This document shows positions 35,879 to 45,539 of a DNA stretch of 64,000 nt, in pieces (positions within the stretch are counted from its first letter, which is position 1; each line of letters starts with the position of its first letter). A model generated the notes under the pieces. It saw only the letters and a program-made list of their open reading frames with translations, made no database searches and was not told where the DNA came from. Location of the stretch: positions 868,001 to 932,000 of the forward strand of contig CAWBOY010000006.1 in the NCBI GenBank assembly GCA_963790585.1, read 5' to 3'. This stretch comes from CAWBOY01 sp963790585. Lineage in GTDB: Bacteria > Planctomycetota > Planctomycetia > Gemmatales > Gemmataceae. The translations under genes and the position numbers were made by a program.

Positions 35879-36589
35879 TCACTCCCAAAATCTGGCCAGG
35901 TTTAGCCGTTTGCTGTACTTTTCCAAAAAAGCCAAAATCGGCTTCGGATGAACGAAGTAGCCTTTGTCGCCACTCGTACCGCTGCATATTCCAATCAGTT
36001 TTCCCTCACGATCGAACAGCGGCCCGCCCGATCGACCAGTAATTGGTGCGGGGGTCATTTCCCAAACCAAGGCCGGTAGATCGTCTTTGGACCGCTTCAC
36101 TTCCTTGGCACCCTGAACATTGGCTAACTTGCAAAGCGGTGCGGCCCCGTCGCCGCAACCTACAGATAAAGCGGTAAACTTTGTCGTCGAAATTGGCAAA
36201 TCCTTTACTGGACAAAGCTTCACGACTCCTGGCATTTTTTGGCGCGTAGTGATTTCTATGAGAAGCAGATCCTGCGGCGCATCGCGAGCAATGATGCGCA
36301 CATCTACGTACTTGGCTGCGGCTTCGGGATAGGTCTTCTTCGTGAACACTTCAATGGCGAGGTCGTCGGATCTCTCGGCGAGATGGGCAGCACTGAGAAC
36401 ATAGACAGAGTCTGTCTCTATACCAAGAATGACGCCACTGCCGACGTTCGTGCTTGTCCGATTCCAAATCCGGACTGTGGCCAAGACGGCCTCGACCTGC
36501 TTTTTATCTGAGAAATCATCGGATACGACAGGCCTGATCTGCCCCACGAGAGCCCATACGACCAGCGAAGTGAGCATTGGAGCCTCCAT
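35879..36589 (-). CDS. Secreted trypsin-like serine protease
   Basis: The protein has 236 aa. A short signal peptide (MLTSLVVWALVGQIRPV) is followed by a chymotrypsin-fold domain with VYVLSAAHLAE (His), APQDLLLIEI (Asp) and ITGRSGGPLFDREGKLIG (Ser). The triad is complete. The product is expected in the periplasm or outside. It stands alone, convergent with the small membrane-protein gene. Confidence 0.85.
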   Translation of the reverse strand: MEAPMLTSLVVWALVGQIRPVVSDDFSDKKQVEAVLATVRIWNRTSTNVGSGVILGIETDSVYVLSAAHLAERSDDLAIEVFTKKTYPEAAAKYVDVRIIARDAPQDLLLIEITTRQKMPGVVKLCPVKDLPISTTKFTALSVGCGDGAAPLCKLANVQGAKEVKRSKDDLPALVWEMTPAPITGRSGGPLFDREGKLIGICSGTSGDKGYFVHPKPILAFLEKYSKRLNLARFWE

Positions 36590-36638
36590 CGTTGCGAACT
36601 ATGATTTCTTGGTTAGAGCCGTTTGGCGCCGTGGGCGT

Positions 36639-36682
36639 CATGCTTTCGTAATCGAAAGCATGCTTTGGAGTACCAAAGCATG
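36639..36682. repeat. Two overlapping hairpins sharing CATG
   Basis: CATGCTTTCG and CGAAAGCATG pair around TAAT (36639-36662). CATGCTTTGG and CCAAAGCATG pair around AGTA (36659-36682). The two hairpins share the central CATG, so they exclude each other. They lie between copies of GCCTCCATCGTTGCGAAC (near 36583 and 36694), upstream of the serine protease. Confidence 0.6.
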
Positions 36683-36969
36683 GCACACATGCGCCTCCAT
36701 CGTTGCGAACGACAATTTCCTTCTTACTCATTTTACCGTGCCAAACAGCGCTGCTCGACTTTCCGTGCTTTTCAGACCAATCTCCACAATCGTTAAACCC
36801 TACTCGCCCAATAGTCCGATTCTATCAGTGATACGCTCACGACGTTTGGAGCGTCGCCAGTACCCGACGCTGTACGGCGGGGAGCCCGAGTCAGTGGCTA
36901 CGCCCGGAACGGTGGCCGTTCCGACATTCACCGGTCGCCGTCGCGGCCCACTCTGAGAGGTAGATCCTC

Positions 36970-37584
36970 ATGAGGCTAAGATCCCTGCTTGCTGCCGGAC
37001 TAATGCTCGCCGGCACGGGTTGCAGCAGCCCGGAGTTCCTGGGCAATTTCGCCCGCAACTTCTCTGAGGAGCCGGTGCGCCGCACGGACGAGTGCGTGCT
37101 GGAAAAGCGCTGTCGCAAATGGGCCGACGAAGCTTGGGACCGGCTTTGCACAGAAAATGCCGACCAAGAATACTCGAAATACTTTCGCCATGGCTTCAAG
37201 AGTGGTTTTGTAGATTTCCTTATCGAGGGTGGGAAGGGCATCCCACCGGCGGTGCCGCCGTTCTTTTATCAGAATTTCGGGGCCTTTACAGAGCCCGGTC
37301 AGCGCAACGAGGCCGCCCGCGAGTGGTTCGCTGGTTTTCGCGTCGGAGCGGCTCAGGCTCGAGAATCGGGTTTGCGAAACGACATCATCATCCCGCTATC
37401 CTCGCCGCCGTTCAATGCCGTCGATACTCGGCCAACTTTGGCTGAGAACGACGCATCGCGAGCGAACGCTCCGACCAAGCCAAAGCTGCCGGATCGCGCT
37501 GATGACGCTCTACCCAAGCCAATGGAGCCAGCGAATGGAATTGAAGGCTTGCCCAAGCCGGCAATTCGACCCGATCAGCCATGA
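36970..37584 (+). CDS. Predicted lipoprotein
   Basis: The protein has 204 aa. The signal MRLRSLLAAGLMLAGTGCSS has a lipobox with Cys at residue 18. The mature part has CVLEKRCRKWADEAW, FRHGFKSGFVDFLIEGG and EAAREWFAGFRVGAAQARES, then a Pro-rich tail. I recognise the style from planctomycete lipoproteins near polysaccharide export genes, but no function. It precedes the export-protein gene on the same strand. Confidence 0.75.
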   Translation: MRLRSLLAAGLMLAGTGCSSPEFLGNFARNFSEEPVRRTDECVLEKRCRKWADEAWDRLCTENADQEYSKYFRHGFKSGFVDFLIEGGKGIPPAVPPFFYQNFGAFTEPGQRNEAAREWFAGFRVGAAQARESGLRNDIIIPLSSPPFNAVDTRPTLAENDASRANAPTKPKLPDRADDALPKPMEPANGIEGLPKPAIRPDQP

Positions 37585-37663
37585 TTGGACGTAGAAATAA
37601 CGCCCCGAAACGAGATCAGTGGGCCGGTTCCCCGGTTGCCGAGTTCGATGTGAAAGGGTTGCC

Positions 37664-39018
37664 ATGGATAAGATTCGCTCTCAACGTAAGGTGCCCTGGC
37701 GACGCGCGGGTTATGTAGTGCCGGCGGCGCTGATGCTCAGTGCCATCATGACTGGCTGCTCCGCGGTAACCAACCCCGTGGCAGACGCCATCCCGGTCAA
37801 CCGTTTGCCGCCAGAAGTCTTGGGCGTACCTCGCGCGGAAGAAAAGACGATCCCACTGCCGTTATTAAGACAGAAGCCGATGGAGGTTTATCACCTGGCG
37901 CCGGGTGATACGCTCGGTATCTACATCGAGAATGCGCTCGGCGAAAAAGACAAGCCGCCGCCAGTCCACTTTGGACCGGAAAATAGCACTGGGTCTGCCG
38001 GCCTGCCGCCGTCCTTAGGCTACCCGATTCCCGTGCGCGACGATGGCACAATCCAGCTGCCGTTGATCGATCCCATCAGGGTTGACGATCTGACGCTCCT
38101 TGAAGTTGAAGCCAAAATAATTGAGGCATACACGGTCAAGAAGAACATCTTGAAGCGGGAAAATCTTCGCCCAATCGTGACTTTATTGCGGCCAAGACAA
38201 TACCACATATTGGTAGTACGCCAAGACTCGGGCGGCCTATCCGGCGGCGGCGCAGTGCTCCTGCTGGCGGCGTTAGCATTGGCCAAATCAAGCGTGGCAC
38301 CGGTCAAGTCCTCGACTTGCCCGCTTACGAAAACGACGTTCTCAACGCACTCGCCCGCACCGGTGGCCTACCAGGCCTTGACGCCGTGAACGAAGTCGTC
38401 ATCCAGCGCGGCGCCTTCAAACAAGGCGACGAAGCGTTAGCGGGCCAATGCTCCATCGGCGACCTGAAACGACGCAACCTCGGCGTACAATCGATCCGTA
38501 TCCCGCTGCGATTGCGACCCGGCGAGCCGATCCCGTTCCGCCCTGAAGATGTGATTCTGAATTCTGGTGACATCGTATTCATCGAAGCCCGCGATACCGA
38601 ACTGTACTACGTTGGTGGCTTGATGTCGCCTCGACAATTCGTTCTGCCCCGCGATTATGACCTCGACGTTGTCCAAGCCATTGCGCTAGCCGGCGGACCG
38701 TTGATTAACACCCAAACTACGAACAATCTCTCTGGTAATATCCAGCCGCCCGGCATCGGCTTTCCGAACCCTAGTCTTGTAACGGTTCTGCGTAAGACAG
38801 CCGACGGAGGCCAGATACCAATTCGCGTGAGCTTGAACAAGGCTCTCCGCGACCCGCGTGAGCGTGTCCTGATTCAGGCGAACGATACGATTATCCTCCA
38901 ATCGACACCCGCGGAAGCTTTGGTTGGCTACATAACGCAACAGCTGCACTTCAACTTCCTTGGAACGATCATAAGGCAGCAAGACCTGACGGGCACTTCG
39001 AGTTTGACTCTGCCGTAG
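37664..39018 (+). pseudogene. Wza-type polysaccharide export protein, frameshifted
   Basis: ATG 37664 starts MDKIRSQRKVPWRRAGYVV. A lipoprotein-type signal ends in MTGCSAV, and the polysaccharide export domain follows with VYHLAPGDTLGIYIENALG and YPIPVRDDGTIQLPLIDPI. The first frame runs on past about 38260 into a non-homologous tail. The second frame resumes GVSIGQIKRGTGQVLDLPAY then ENDVLNALARTGGLPG (SLBB-type) to LTGTSSLTLP at 39018. One base is lost or two gained at 38255-38272. Repaired, it has about 450 residues, normal for an outer-membrane export channel. It pairs functionally with the Wzc-like kinase at 51352-53826. Confidence 0.85.
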
Positions 39019-39029
39019 CAGACAGGACG

Positions 39030-39090
39030 GCAAAAGCAGTCGGCCTGGAATGCGCAAGCTTGCTTGCGATCCAGGCCGATTGCGTTTTGC
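39030..39090 (+). terminator. Long hairpin after the export-protein gene
   Basis: GCAAAAGCAGTCGGCCTGGA (39030-39049) is complementary, with one bulge and a G-T pair, to the stretch ending GATTGCGTTTTGC at 39090. The loop itself can fold through GCAAGCTTGC. The arms carry an A-run and a T-run, so it can terminate in both directions. Confidence 0.65.
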
Positions 39091-39530
39091 GGCTCTGTCT
39101 CACCAGCTTGCTCCGGGATGGACACTTTCGATTGCGCCTCTGCCAAGCGCAAGGCCTGGTTCGATAGGCGTAAGCGGCAGGTAACAACGGGAATTCGTTT
39201 CATTCGCCCCCCACACAACCCCCCCGAACGAATCCCACAAGTCGAATGTTCTGTATGTGCAAGGACTTACGTTCGCTCACGGACATTTCGTTTCTCGACA
39301 GGAAAACTAGCCCCACGCCTCATCATGGCACGAAGTTCGCCTCCGTCTGTACCCGAGTTTGAACCATGCCAGGCGCAATCAATCGCAATCTTCTAACTCT
39401 TTGCAGAGAAAGCACTTAATGGATTGCATTGCGCCGTCACACACACAGAACTCCGCGGACAGTCGATCCGAATCCGTTTGGAAACCGCCAAACTGAGGTA
39501 GTGTCCCTTTTGCCGATTATTGCTTGCCGA
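39091..39530. other. Gene-free stretch
   Basis: About 440 bases between the export-protein terminator and the MaoC-like gene. Short frames here have no family resemblance and no ribosome binding site. I see nothing else in it. Confidence 0.5.
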
Positions 39531-39947
39531 TCAACCGGTCAGACCCGACTGAACCGTTCCCGTCGACAGTATCGTTCCGTCCGCCTTGGCGATCTTGACT
39601 TTAATCATCATCGTTTGAACCGACTCAATGAATTCGGCGACAACAAGGCGGATAATAATTTCATCGCCAGGATGACACGCAGCGCGAAAGGATAGCTGGA
39701 TCTGTTGAAGGACGCCAGCGTTGCCAGGCAACTCGGTACCGATCACTCCTGAAACGAGAGCGCCAAGGAGCATTCCATGTGCCACACGGCACGGAAAGCC
39801 TCGGTCCCGAGCTGACTCGTCGCTGACGTGAATCTCACTGCTATCGCCGGACACCGCGACAAAGTGATCGAGCATTTCAGCGGTGACGCGCACGAGCCTC
39901 TCCGCGCTACGGCCGACCCAATCGGAAGCGACATAATTTGTGGTCAT
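39531..39947 (-). CDS. MaoC-like dehydratase domain protein
   Basis: The protein has 138 aa and starts MTTNYVASDWVGRSAE. VTAEMLDHFVAVSGDSSEIH and RVAHGMLLGALVSGVIGTEL carry the hot-dog-fold MaoC pattern, with the catalytic Asp and His of (R)-specific enoyl-CoA hydratases in place (GDSSEIH, with His at the end). Such enzymes hydrate enoyl thioesters to 3-hydroxyacyl thioesters. With the nearby SDR and ACP it could supply a hydroxyacyl group for polysaccharide decoration. IS630 copy 1 lies directly upstream and may have cut its promoter. Confidence 0.82.
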   Translation of the reverse strand: MTTNYVASDWVGRSAERLVRVTAEMLDHFVAVSGDSSEIHVSDESARDRGFPCRVAHGMLLGALVSGVIGTELPGNAGVLQQIQLSFRAACHPGDEIIIRLVVAEFIESVQTMMIKVKIAKADGTILSTGTVQSGLTG

Positions 39948-40013
39948 AAAGCGTCGTCCATGTTTACGACTCAGCGAATTACTGAGCCTACTACCGGCGA
40001 TTATTTTGCCTTA

Positions 40014-41162
40014 TTACCCCGGCACGAAATTAGATCAACCTAATTCCATTGGAGCGGCATATTGGGTCTGCGGATGAAGGAAATAACTCATAACATGTCG
40101 AGGCATCCCGCTCAACTTCCTCATGAATCCGAACAACCGCTCTTGCAACGTCGGCTTGTCCGGCGGCAGGCCAGCCTTGTTGATGTTCCCCTTCATGTCA
40201 TTGTTCAAATATTTCCACCGGATTGAGTTCCGGCGAATACGTCGGCAGGTAAAACAACTCGATCTGCTCCTGACGCGCCTCTACCCAGGACTGTACCTCC
40301 GCCTTGGTGTGGGAGCCCAACTGGTCCACGATCAACAGAATCTTCCGCTTCGCCCCACTGATCAAGAGAGTCAAGAACTGGAGAAAGACTTCCGCCGTGA
40401 ACGACCCCTTGTACGTCATAAAACGCACCGTGCCCTCATTGCTGATCGCCGAGATCTGATTGACCCGCAGATGTGGTTGCGGCACCTCCATGGTGGCACG
40501 CTCGCCCCGGCGGGCATAACCCGAACCGGGATGGTGGTCGGCCTGCACGCCAACCTCATCCGCCCACAAAATCTCCGCGTTGTCTCGTTGGGCTTGGGCC
40601 TCAATGGCCGGATAGGTATCCTGCAACCACTGTTCGACTTCATCGGGATCTTGGTGACGCGACTTGCGGGCGGGCTTTTTGGAGGTGTAGCCCCAGCGTT
40701 GGAGATACTTGCCCACGGTGCGTAGGGCCAGTTCGATGCCGAGATCTCTTCGGATGAGGTCGGCGACGGCTTGGCGTGTCCACAGGGCGTGTTTCAGGCC
40801 CACTTGCTGGGGCGAGAAGTAGTCGATCTGGTCGCGAATGGTTTGAGCTTGGGCCTCGGAGAGCATACGGCCCGAGCCCAAAGGCCGGCCGGTGCGCCCG
40901 CCGGGCAGGGCGTCCAAGCCTTCGGCGTAATAGGCGGTATTCCAGCGGGAGATGGTTTCGCGGCGGACGCCGAGGAGTTCGGCGAGATCGGTTTCGGAAT
41001 AGCCAAGCTCCAAGCCATGCAAGGCACGCAAACGCAAGGTCTCCAACGAATCGTCCGAGAGATGGCGGGCATCGGGAAGAGTAATAGACATAGTAACACC
41101 TCGAAGCTCGGGCTGAGGTACTTGTAATTCTAGATTAGTGAGCAACTACCGTGCCAGGGTAA
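40014..41162. mobile_element. IS630-family element, copy 1 (inactive)
   Basis: The element has 1149 bp. The ends are TTACCCCGGCACG and CGTGCCAGGGTAA, flanked by TA on both sides (40012-40013 and 41163-41164), as expected for IS630/Tc1-type insertion. It is nearly identical to copy 2 at 42632-43779 and in inverse orientation to it. It has one extra base in the transposase gene. Confidence 0.93.
40035..41091 (-). pseudogene. IS630-family transposase, copy 1, frameshifted
   Basis: This is the same gene as 42703-43758 with a few substitutions. A run of three T at 40212-40214, where copy 2 has two, shifts the frame after SPELNPVE and removes the last 45 residues, including part of the C-terminal catalytic region. 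The start is ATG 41091 (MSITLPDARHLS) with GAGGTG upstream. Confidence 0.92.
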
Positions 41163-41292
41163 TAGGACTCGCGCCAAAACAAGTTGCCGGCCATCGCCGC
41201 TGAAATGCCGTAGTTCTTGGCCAGGGCGAAACCAATTTCGGTAACTTATTTTGGCGCAAATCCTTAATTCTAACAACGAACTGACCGCCACC

Positions 41293-42048
41293 TCAAAAAG
41301 CAGTTCCGCCCGTCACAGGGATGTTTACGCCTGTCATGTAATCCGCCTCAGGAGACAACAAAAATCGGATCACTCCCGCGACATCCTTCGGCGTCGCATT
41401 TCGTTGCCACGGTGACTGCGAGGCGGCGATTTCGACCATGCGTTCTGGGATGTTCTGAAGAAAGGCCGTCTCAACCATCGACGGAGAGACGGAATTGATG
41501 TTTATTTTCTTCGAGCTATACTCCGCCGCCAAGGAGCGAGCTAGTCCCAGCAAGGCGAACTTGGCCGTGACGTAGTGCGAGAGCGCCCCGGGTGGGATAT
41601 TAAGGGTGTAACTGGAGAGAGCAAACACAATTTTGCCGCTCTTATTCTTCGCCATCGACGGAAGAAATGCTTGAAGGATGCGAATGATTGACCGAAGTTG
41701 CACATTCAGGTCATCTTGGAAGTAATCCCAGGAACTCTCCTTGAAACGGTGATACTCGACCCTGGGGGCGGCGAGATGCACAATTTGCTCTGGCGCTGAA
41801 TGATCCTTTTGGATTGTGGACACGAGTCTCGCCACGTCGTCATCCTGGGAAAAGTCGGCCTGAACGGGAACAAGGGAAAGGTGTGGAACGCTGTCCCGCA
41901 AGGCATCCAGTTTCGACGAAGACTGGTGATAATGGGCCAACACCTGCGTATCCGGAGCCGCAAGCAGACGAATCAACTCGCGGCCGATGTCGGAGGACGC
42001 CCCCGTAATCAAAATGGATTTTTGTTCGGTCAAGTTAGAAATCCCCAT
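41293..42048 (-). CDS. Short-chain dehydrogenase/reductase (FabG-like)
   Basis: The protein has 251 aa and starts MGISNLTEQKSILITGASSD. The Rossmann motif TGASSDIG lies near residue 16, VHLAAPRVEYH near 90, the catalytic Ser in FALSSYTLNI near 148, and Tyr/Lys in HYVTAKFALLGLARSLA. The C-terminus reads YMTGVNIPVTGGTAF, as in FabG. It is a likely 3-oxoacyl or sugar oxidoreductase. Between two inverted IS630 copies and near MaoC, ACP and FkbH, it probably belongs to the acyl-decoration set. Confidence 0.85.
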   Translation of the reverse strand: MGISNLTEQKSILITGASSDIGRELIRLLAAPDTQVLAHYHQSSSKLDALRDSVPHLSLVPVQADFSQDDDVARLVSTIQKDHSAPEQIVHLAAPRVEYHRFKESSWDYFQDDLNVQLRSIIRILQAFLPSMAKNKSGKIVFALSSYTLNIPPGALSHYVTAKFALLGLARSLAAEYSSKKININSVSPSMVETAFLQNIPERMVEIAASQSPWQRNATPKDVAGVIRFLLSPEADYMTGVNIPVTGGTAF

Positions 42049-42631
42049 TCGAGCATTGCTTTTAGCGTGGCATCGCTTGCAGAACGATTCACTTGAAAGC
42101 GTTGTTTATTTCTGCCGCCAAAAGATCCGTCATCCGCTCCGCTCCTTCGGAATTTAGATGAATATTGTCATAGAAACATTCATCCTCCCAATTCAAGATA
42201 ATGGGCTCGGATATCGACAGATGAGGCCACGTAGATTTGAGTTCCTGCAGATAAGCTCGAAGTTTCGCAACGCACTCCTTTTCTTTGATCTCGTCAGCCC
42301 GGGACGGCATGATTCCGATAATAACTTTAATGTTATTCAAAGAACATATCTCGCACAGACGCCTCATTTGCTCTGTAGAGCTTTCCGCTACAGAAATGGG
42401 ATGTCGCCCAAAATCCTTGCCGGAGCCATGAAAGATCTCCGATCCCCTCTTTTCGGCAGTGAGACGTTTCTGCTTCTCCCCAAATTGAAAATTAGGATGA
42501 AAAAGAAAGTTTATGTGGCCAAGCACGAATCTAACTCCCTGCCCAATAAAGTACAGTGCCCTTGAACGATTCAAAATCAAGTCGTCTCTATCCGAATCCG
42601 AGCCATAAGTATTGATGAACTCCTCCCTGTA

Positions 42632-43779
42632 TTACCCTGGCACGGTAGTTGCTCACTAATCTAGAATTACAAGTACCTCAGCCCGAGCTTCGAGGTGTTA
42701 CTATGTCTATTACTCTTCCCGATGCCCGCCATCTCTCGGACGATTCGTTGGAGACCTTGCGTTTGCGTGCCTTGCATGGCTTGGAGCTTGGCTATTCCGA
42801 AACCGATCTCGCCGAACTCCTCGGCGTCCGCCGCGAAACCATCTCCCGCTGGAATACCGCCTATTACGCCGAAGGCTTGGACGCCCTGCCCGGCGGGCGC
42901 ACCGGCCGGCCTTTGGGCTCGGGCCGTATGCTCTCCGAGGCCCAAGCTCAAACCATTCGCGACCAGATCGACTACTTCTCGCCCCAGCAAGTGGGCCTGA
43001 AACACGCCCTGTGGACACGCCAAGCCGTCGCCGACCTCATCCGAAGAGATCTCGGCATCGAACTGGCCCTACGCACCGTGGGCAAGTATCTCCAACGCTG
43101 GGGCTACACCTCCAAAAAGCCCGCCCGCAAGTCGCGTCACCAAGATCCCGATGAAGTCGAACAGTGGTTGCAGGATACCTATCCGGCCATCGAGGCCCAA
43201 GCCCAACGAGACAACGCGGAGATTTTGTGGGCGGATGAGGTTGGCGTGCAGGCCGACCACCATCCCGGTTCGGGTTATGCCCGCCGGGGCGAGCGTGCCA
43301 CCATGGAGGTGCCGCAACCACATCTGCGGGTCAATCAGATCTCGGCGATCAGCAATGAGGGCACGGTGCGTTTTATGACGTACAAGGGGTCGTTCACGGC
43401 GGAAGTCTTTCTCCAGTTCTTGACTCTCTTGATCAGTGGGGCGAAGCGGAAGATTCTGTTGATCGTGGACCAGTTGGGCTCCCACACCAAGGCGGAGGTA
43501 CAGTCCTGGGTAGAGGCGCATCAGGAGCAGATCGAGTTGTTTTACCTGCCGACGTATTCGCCGGAACTCAATCCGGTGGAATATTTGAACAATGACATGA
43601 AGGGGAACATCAACAAGGCTGGCCTGCCGCCGGACAAGCCGACGTTGCAAGAGCGGTTGTTCGGATTCATGAGGAAGTTGAGCGGGATGCCTCGACATGT
43701 TATGAGTTATTTCCTTCATCCGCAGACCCAATATGCCGCTCCAATGGAATTAGGTTGATCTAATTTCGTGCCGGGGTAA
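42632..43779. mobile_element. IS630-family element, copy 2
   Basis: The element has 1148 bp with the same ends as copy 1 and flanking TA (42630-42631 and 43780-43781). It sits inside the SGNH-type gene. Its transposase frame is intact. Confidence 0.94.
42703..43758 (+). CDS. IS630-family transposase, copy 2, intact
   Basis: The protein has 351 aa and starts MSITLPDARHLSDDSLETLR behind GAGGTG. An N-terminal HTH (ETDLAELLGVRRETISRW) is followed by the DDE domain: EILWADEVGVQADHH (first Asp), ILLIVDQLGSHTK (second Asp) and YSPELNPVEYLNNDMK (Glu). It could supply transposase to both copies. Confidence 0.94.
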   Translation: MSITLPDARHLSDDSLETLRLRALHGLELGYSETDLAELLGVRRETISRWNTAYYAEGLDALPGGRTGRPLGSGRMLSEAQAQTIRDQIDYFSPQQVGLKHALWTRQAVADLIRRDLGIELALRTVGKYLQRWGYTSKKPARKSRHQDPDEVEQWLQDTYPAIEAQAQRDNAEILWADEVGVQADHHPGSGYARRGERATMEVPQPHLRVNQISAISNEGTVRFMTYKGSFTAEVFLQFLTLLISGAKRKILLIVDQLGSHTKAEVQSWVEAHQEQIELFYLPTYSPELNPVEYLNNDMKGNINKAGLPPDKPTLQERLFGFMRKLSGMPRHVMSYFLHPQTQYAAPMELG

Positions 43780-44331
43780 TATCCTTGAAATTTCGGATCG
43801 TACTTGCGGTATGAATGTGGCCCGATGCAGATAATGAGCATTTTTGGCTTAGGGTGGTGAGTCAAATACTGTTCAAACACCATTATCGCCCCGTCCCATC
43901 CGATAAGCGTTAGACTAGCCCCTCCGATATTGAAAGCACGCCGTCCTGTAGTTCCCTCTATTTCTTTGGCGTCAATGCCACAAACGCAAGTGCTATCACC
44001 AAAAAAGAGTAAGTCGTTATATTCCGATGATTCCTGGACGTAACTCATCGCGCATGTCATTAGAGTCGCGTTGCGCGGAATAAATTCTCGGGACTGGCCT
44101 ATTGAATACAGGAGTAATGAAACGACAATCAGCGAGACCGACGCGGTCGACAAAATTGTTAGACTTGGACCAAATCCATTCCACAATCTTCCGGTAACAC
44201 AGATAGTTCTCATCGACATTAGAACCTTTTATGAAGGAAACCGGCAAGCCTGGTCATTGCGGACAAGAGTAGAAAGAAGATTGCACTTGGGTTCGCGTGT
44301 CACACGCTCATTGATCGCTTGCGTCTTCCAT

Positions 44332-45360
44332 TCACTTGATAGTTTTGTTTATCTCAGCCGTCAAAAGCTCCGTCATTCGTTCTGCGCCTTCCGCATTTAG
44401 ATGAACATTATCGTGGAAACATTCGTCTTCCCAGTTCAAGATAATGGGTTCGGAGATCGTTAGATTAGGCCACGTCGACGTGAGTTCCTGCAAATAAGTA
44501 TGAAGTTTTTCGACGGCCTCCTTCTCTTTGATCTCGTCAGCCCTAGACGGCATGATTCTAATGATAATCTTAATGTTGTTCAAGGAACATATCTCGCACA
44601 AGCGATTCATTTGCACCGTGGAGCTTTCCGACACAGAAATGGGATGTCGCCCAAAATCACCTTGGCCGGTACCATGCATAATCCACGAGCCTCTCTTTTC
44701 ACCGATTCGGAGCCTGTCTTGTGTTTCATCCCACCTAAAATAGTAGGGATCAGAAGTGGCGTTGGTGATCGAATCAATCCACTCATTGACGTTGGCGAAC
44801 AAAACTCTGACTCCGTCCCTAATATAATGCAGAACTCTTGATCGATTCAATTTGTCTCTATCTTTATCCGATCCAAACGTGCTGATAAACTCCTCCCTGA
44901 CGGCTTGAAAGTTCGACTTATACTTGCCATATGAATGCGGACCGATGCAAACAACGAGAACCTTGGGCGCAGGGTGGTGCGCCAGATACTCTTCAAACGC
45001 AATGATCGCTCCATCCCATCCGATAAGCGTCAGGGAAGTTATGCCAATATTGAAAGCGCGCTTTCCGGTGGCCTTCTCAAACTTCGCGGCGTCGACGCCA
45101 ACTATGCAAGTACTATCGCCCATGAAAATTATATCGTTTTTTTCCGATGATTCCTGAATGTAACGCATCGTATACATCATGTTCAAAAAATCGCGACTTT
45201 GAGGATAACTCCACTTAAATTCTCGCAACATTTCCTCGCGTTTGCCTATCTGATACAGGCACAATGAAGCAGCGGAAATCAAGATACACGCAGTCGCCAA
45301 GATCACCAGACTTGGAGCAAGTCCATTCCACCGCATGCCGGTTATTCGATCTTCGTTCAT
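44332..45360 (-). CDS. SGNH-type acyltransferase-associated membrane protein
   Basis: The protein has 342 aa from ATG 45360 (MNEDRITGMRWNGLAPS). One N-terminal membrane helix (LVILATACILISAASLCLY) anchors an SGNH-like domain outside the membrane: DIIFMGDSTCIVGVD (block I; the nucleophile would be the Ser of GDS), VLVVCIGPHSYGKY and DNVHLNAEGAERM (Asp and His of block V). AlgJ/AlgX-like SGNH proteins work with MBOAT proteins in polysaccharide O-acylation, and the MBOAT gene is next to it. An upstream in-frame extension is not supported; it overlaps a small gene at 45366-45524. Confidence 0.82.
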   Translation of the reverse strand: MNEDRITGMRWNGLAPSLVILATACILISAASLCLYQIGKREEMLREFKWSYPQSRDFLNMMYTMRYIQESSEKNDIIFMGDSTCIVGVDAAKFEKATGKRAFNIGITSLTLIGWDGAIIAFEEYLAHHPAPKVLVVCIGPHSYGKYKSNFQAVREEFISTFGSDKDRDKLNRSRVLHYIRDGVRVLFANVNEWIDSITNATSDPYYFRWDETQDRLRIGEKRGSWIMHGTGQGDFGRHPISVSESSTVQMNRLCEICSLNNIKIIIRIMPSRADEIKEKEAVEKLHTYLQELTSTWPNLTISEPIILNWEDECFHDNVHLNAEGAERMTELLTAEINKTIK

Positions 45361-45365
45361 TGAAA

Positions 45366-45524
45366 TTAGAACCTCATGTAAACGGGAGCCGACTGGCCGC
45401 CCGCCATTCCCCATAGGAATAGAAGGATGATCGCTACGATGACCGTCTTTACACAAATGATGACGTACAAAGAACGAGGATGCCTCAGCAATCGCTCCCA
45501 TAATCGTATTGAAGCATTAAACAC
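45366..45524 (-). CDS. Small membrane protein, DUF5989-like
   Basis: This 52-aa gene starts at GTG 45524 behind AAGGAG six bases upstream. It reads FNASIRLWERLLRHPRSLY, then one membrane helix (VKTVIVAIILLFLWGMAGG) and ends SAPVYMRF. Small proteins of this build (RLWE-like start, one helix, APxxYxxF-like end) are found beside MBOAT acyltransferases and are filed as DUF5989. The position between MBOAT and SGNH genes fits. It is easy to miss because of its size and GTG start. Confidence 0.65.
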   Translation of the reverse strand: MFNASIRLWERLLRHPRSLYVIICVKTVIVAIILLFLWGMAGGQSAPVYMRF

Positions 45525-45539
45525 GCATTCTCCTTGTTG

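Larger units (their letters stand above)
42089..44219 (-). pseudogene. SGNH-type acyltransferase-associated protein, split by IS630 copy 2
   Basis: The 5' part (44219-43782) starts MSMRTICVTGRLWNGFG, has one membrane helix (ILSTASVSLIVVSLLLYSI), the SGNH block I motif LLFFGDSTCVCGID, and ends YDPKFQG. The 3' part (42629-42089) begins REEFINTYGSDSDRD and ends with DNIHLNSEGAERMTDLL, holding the Asp/His of the fourth block. Removing 42632-43779 rejoins them into a paralogue of the neighbouring intact gene 44332-45360. The insertion inactivates it. Confidence 0.9.

Noticed and set aside
36516..36731. A 71-aa minus-strand frame with two EIVVRNDGG-like copies
   Set aside because: The repetition comes from the short direct repeats around the hairpins and the frame overlaps the protease start. 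Treated as a repeat, not a gene.
41165..41245. Short minus-strand fragment reading IGFALAKNYGISAAMAGN
   Set aside because: It looks like the tail of a lost gene next to IS630 copy 1, but it is under 30 codons with an upstream stop, so no family or gene can be supported.
40014..43779. A functional composite transposon formed by the two IS630 copies
   Set aside because: Each copy has its own flanking TA and there is no sign that the middle segment moved as a unit. IS630 elements are not known for composite mobility.
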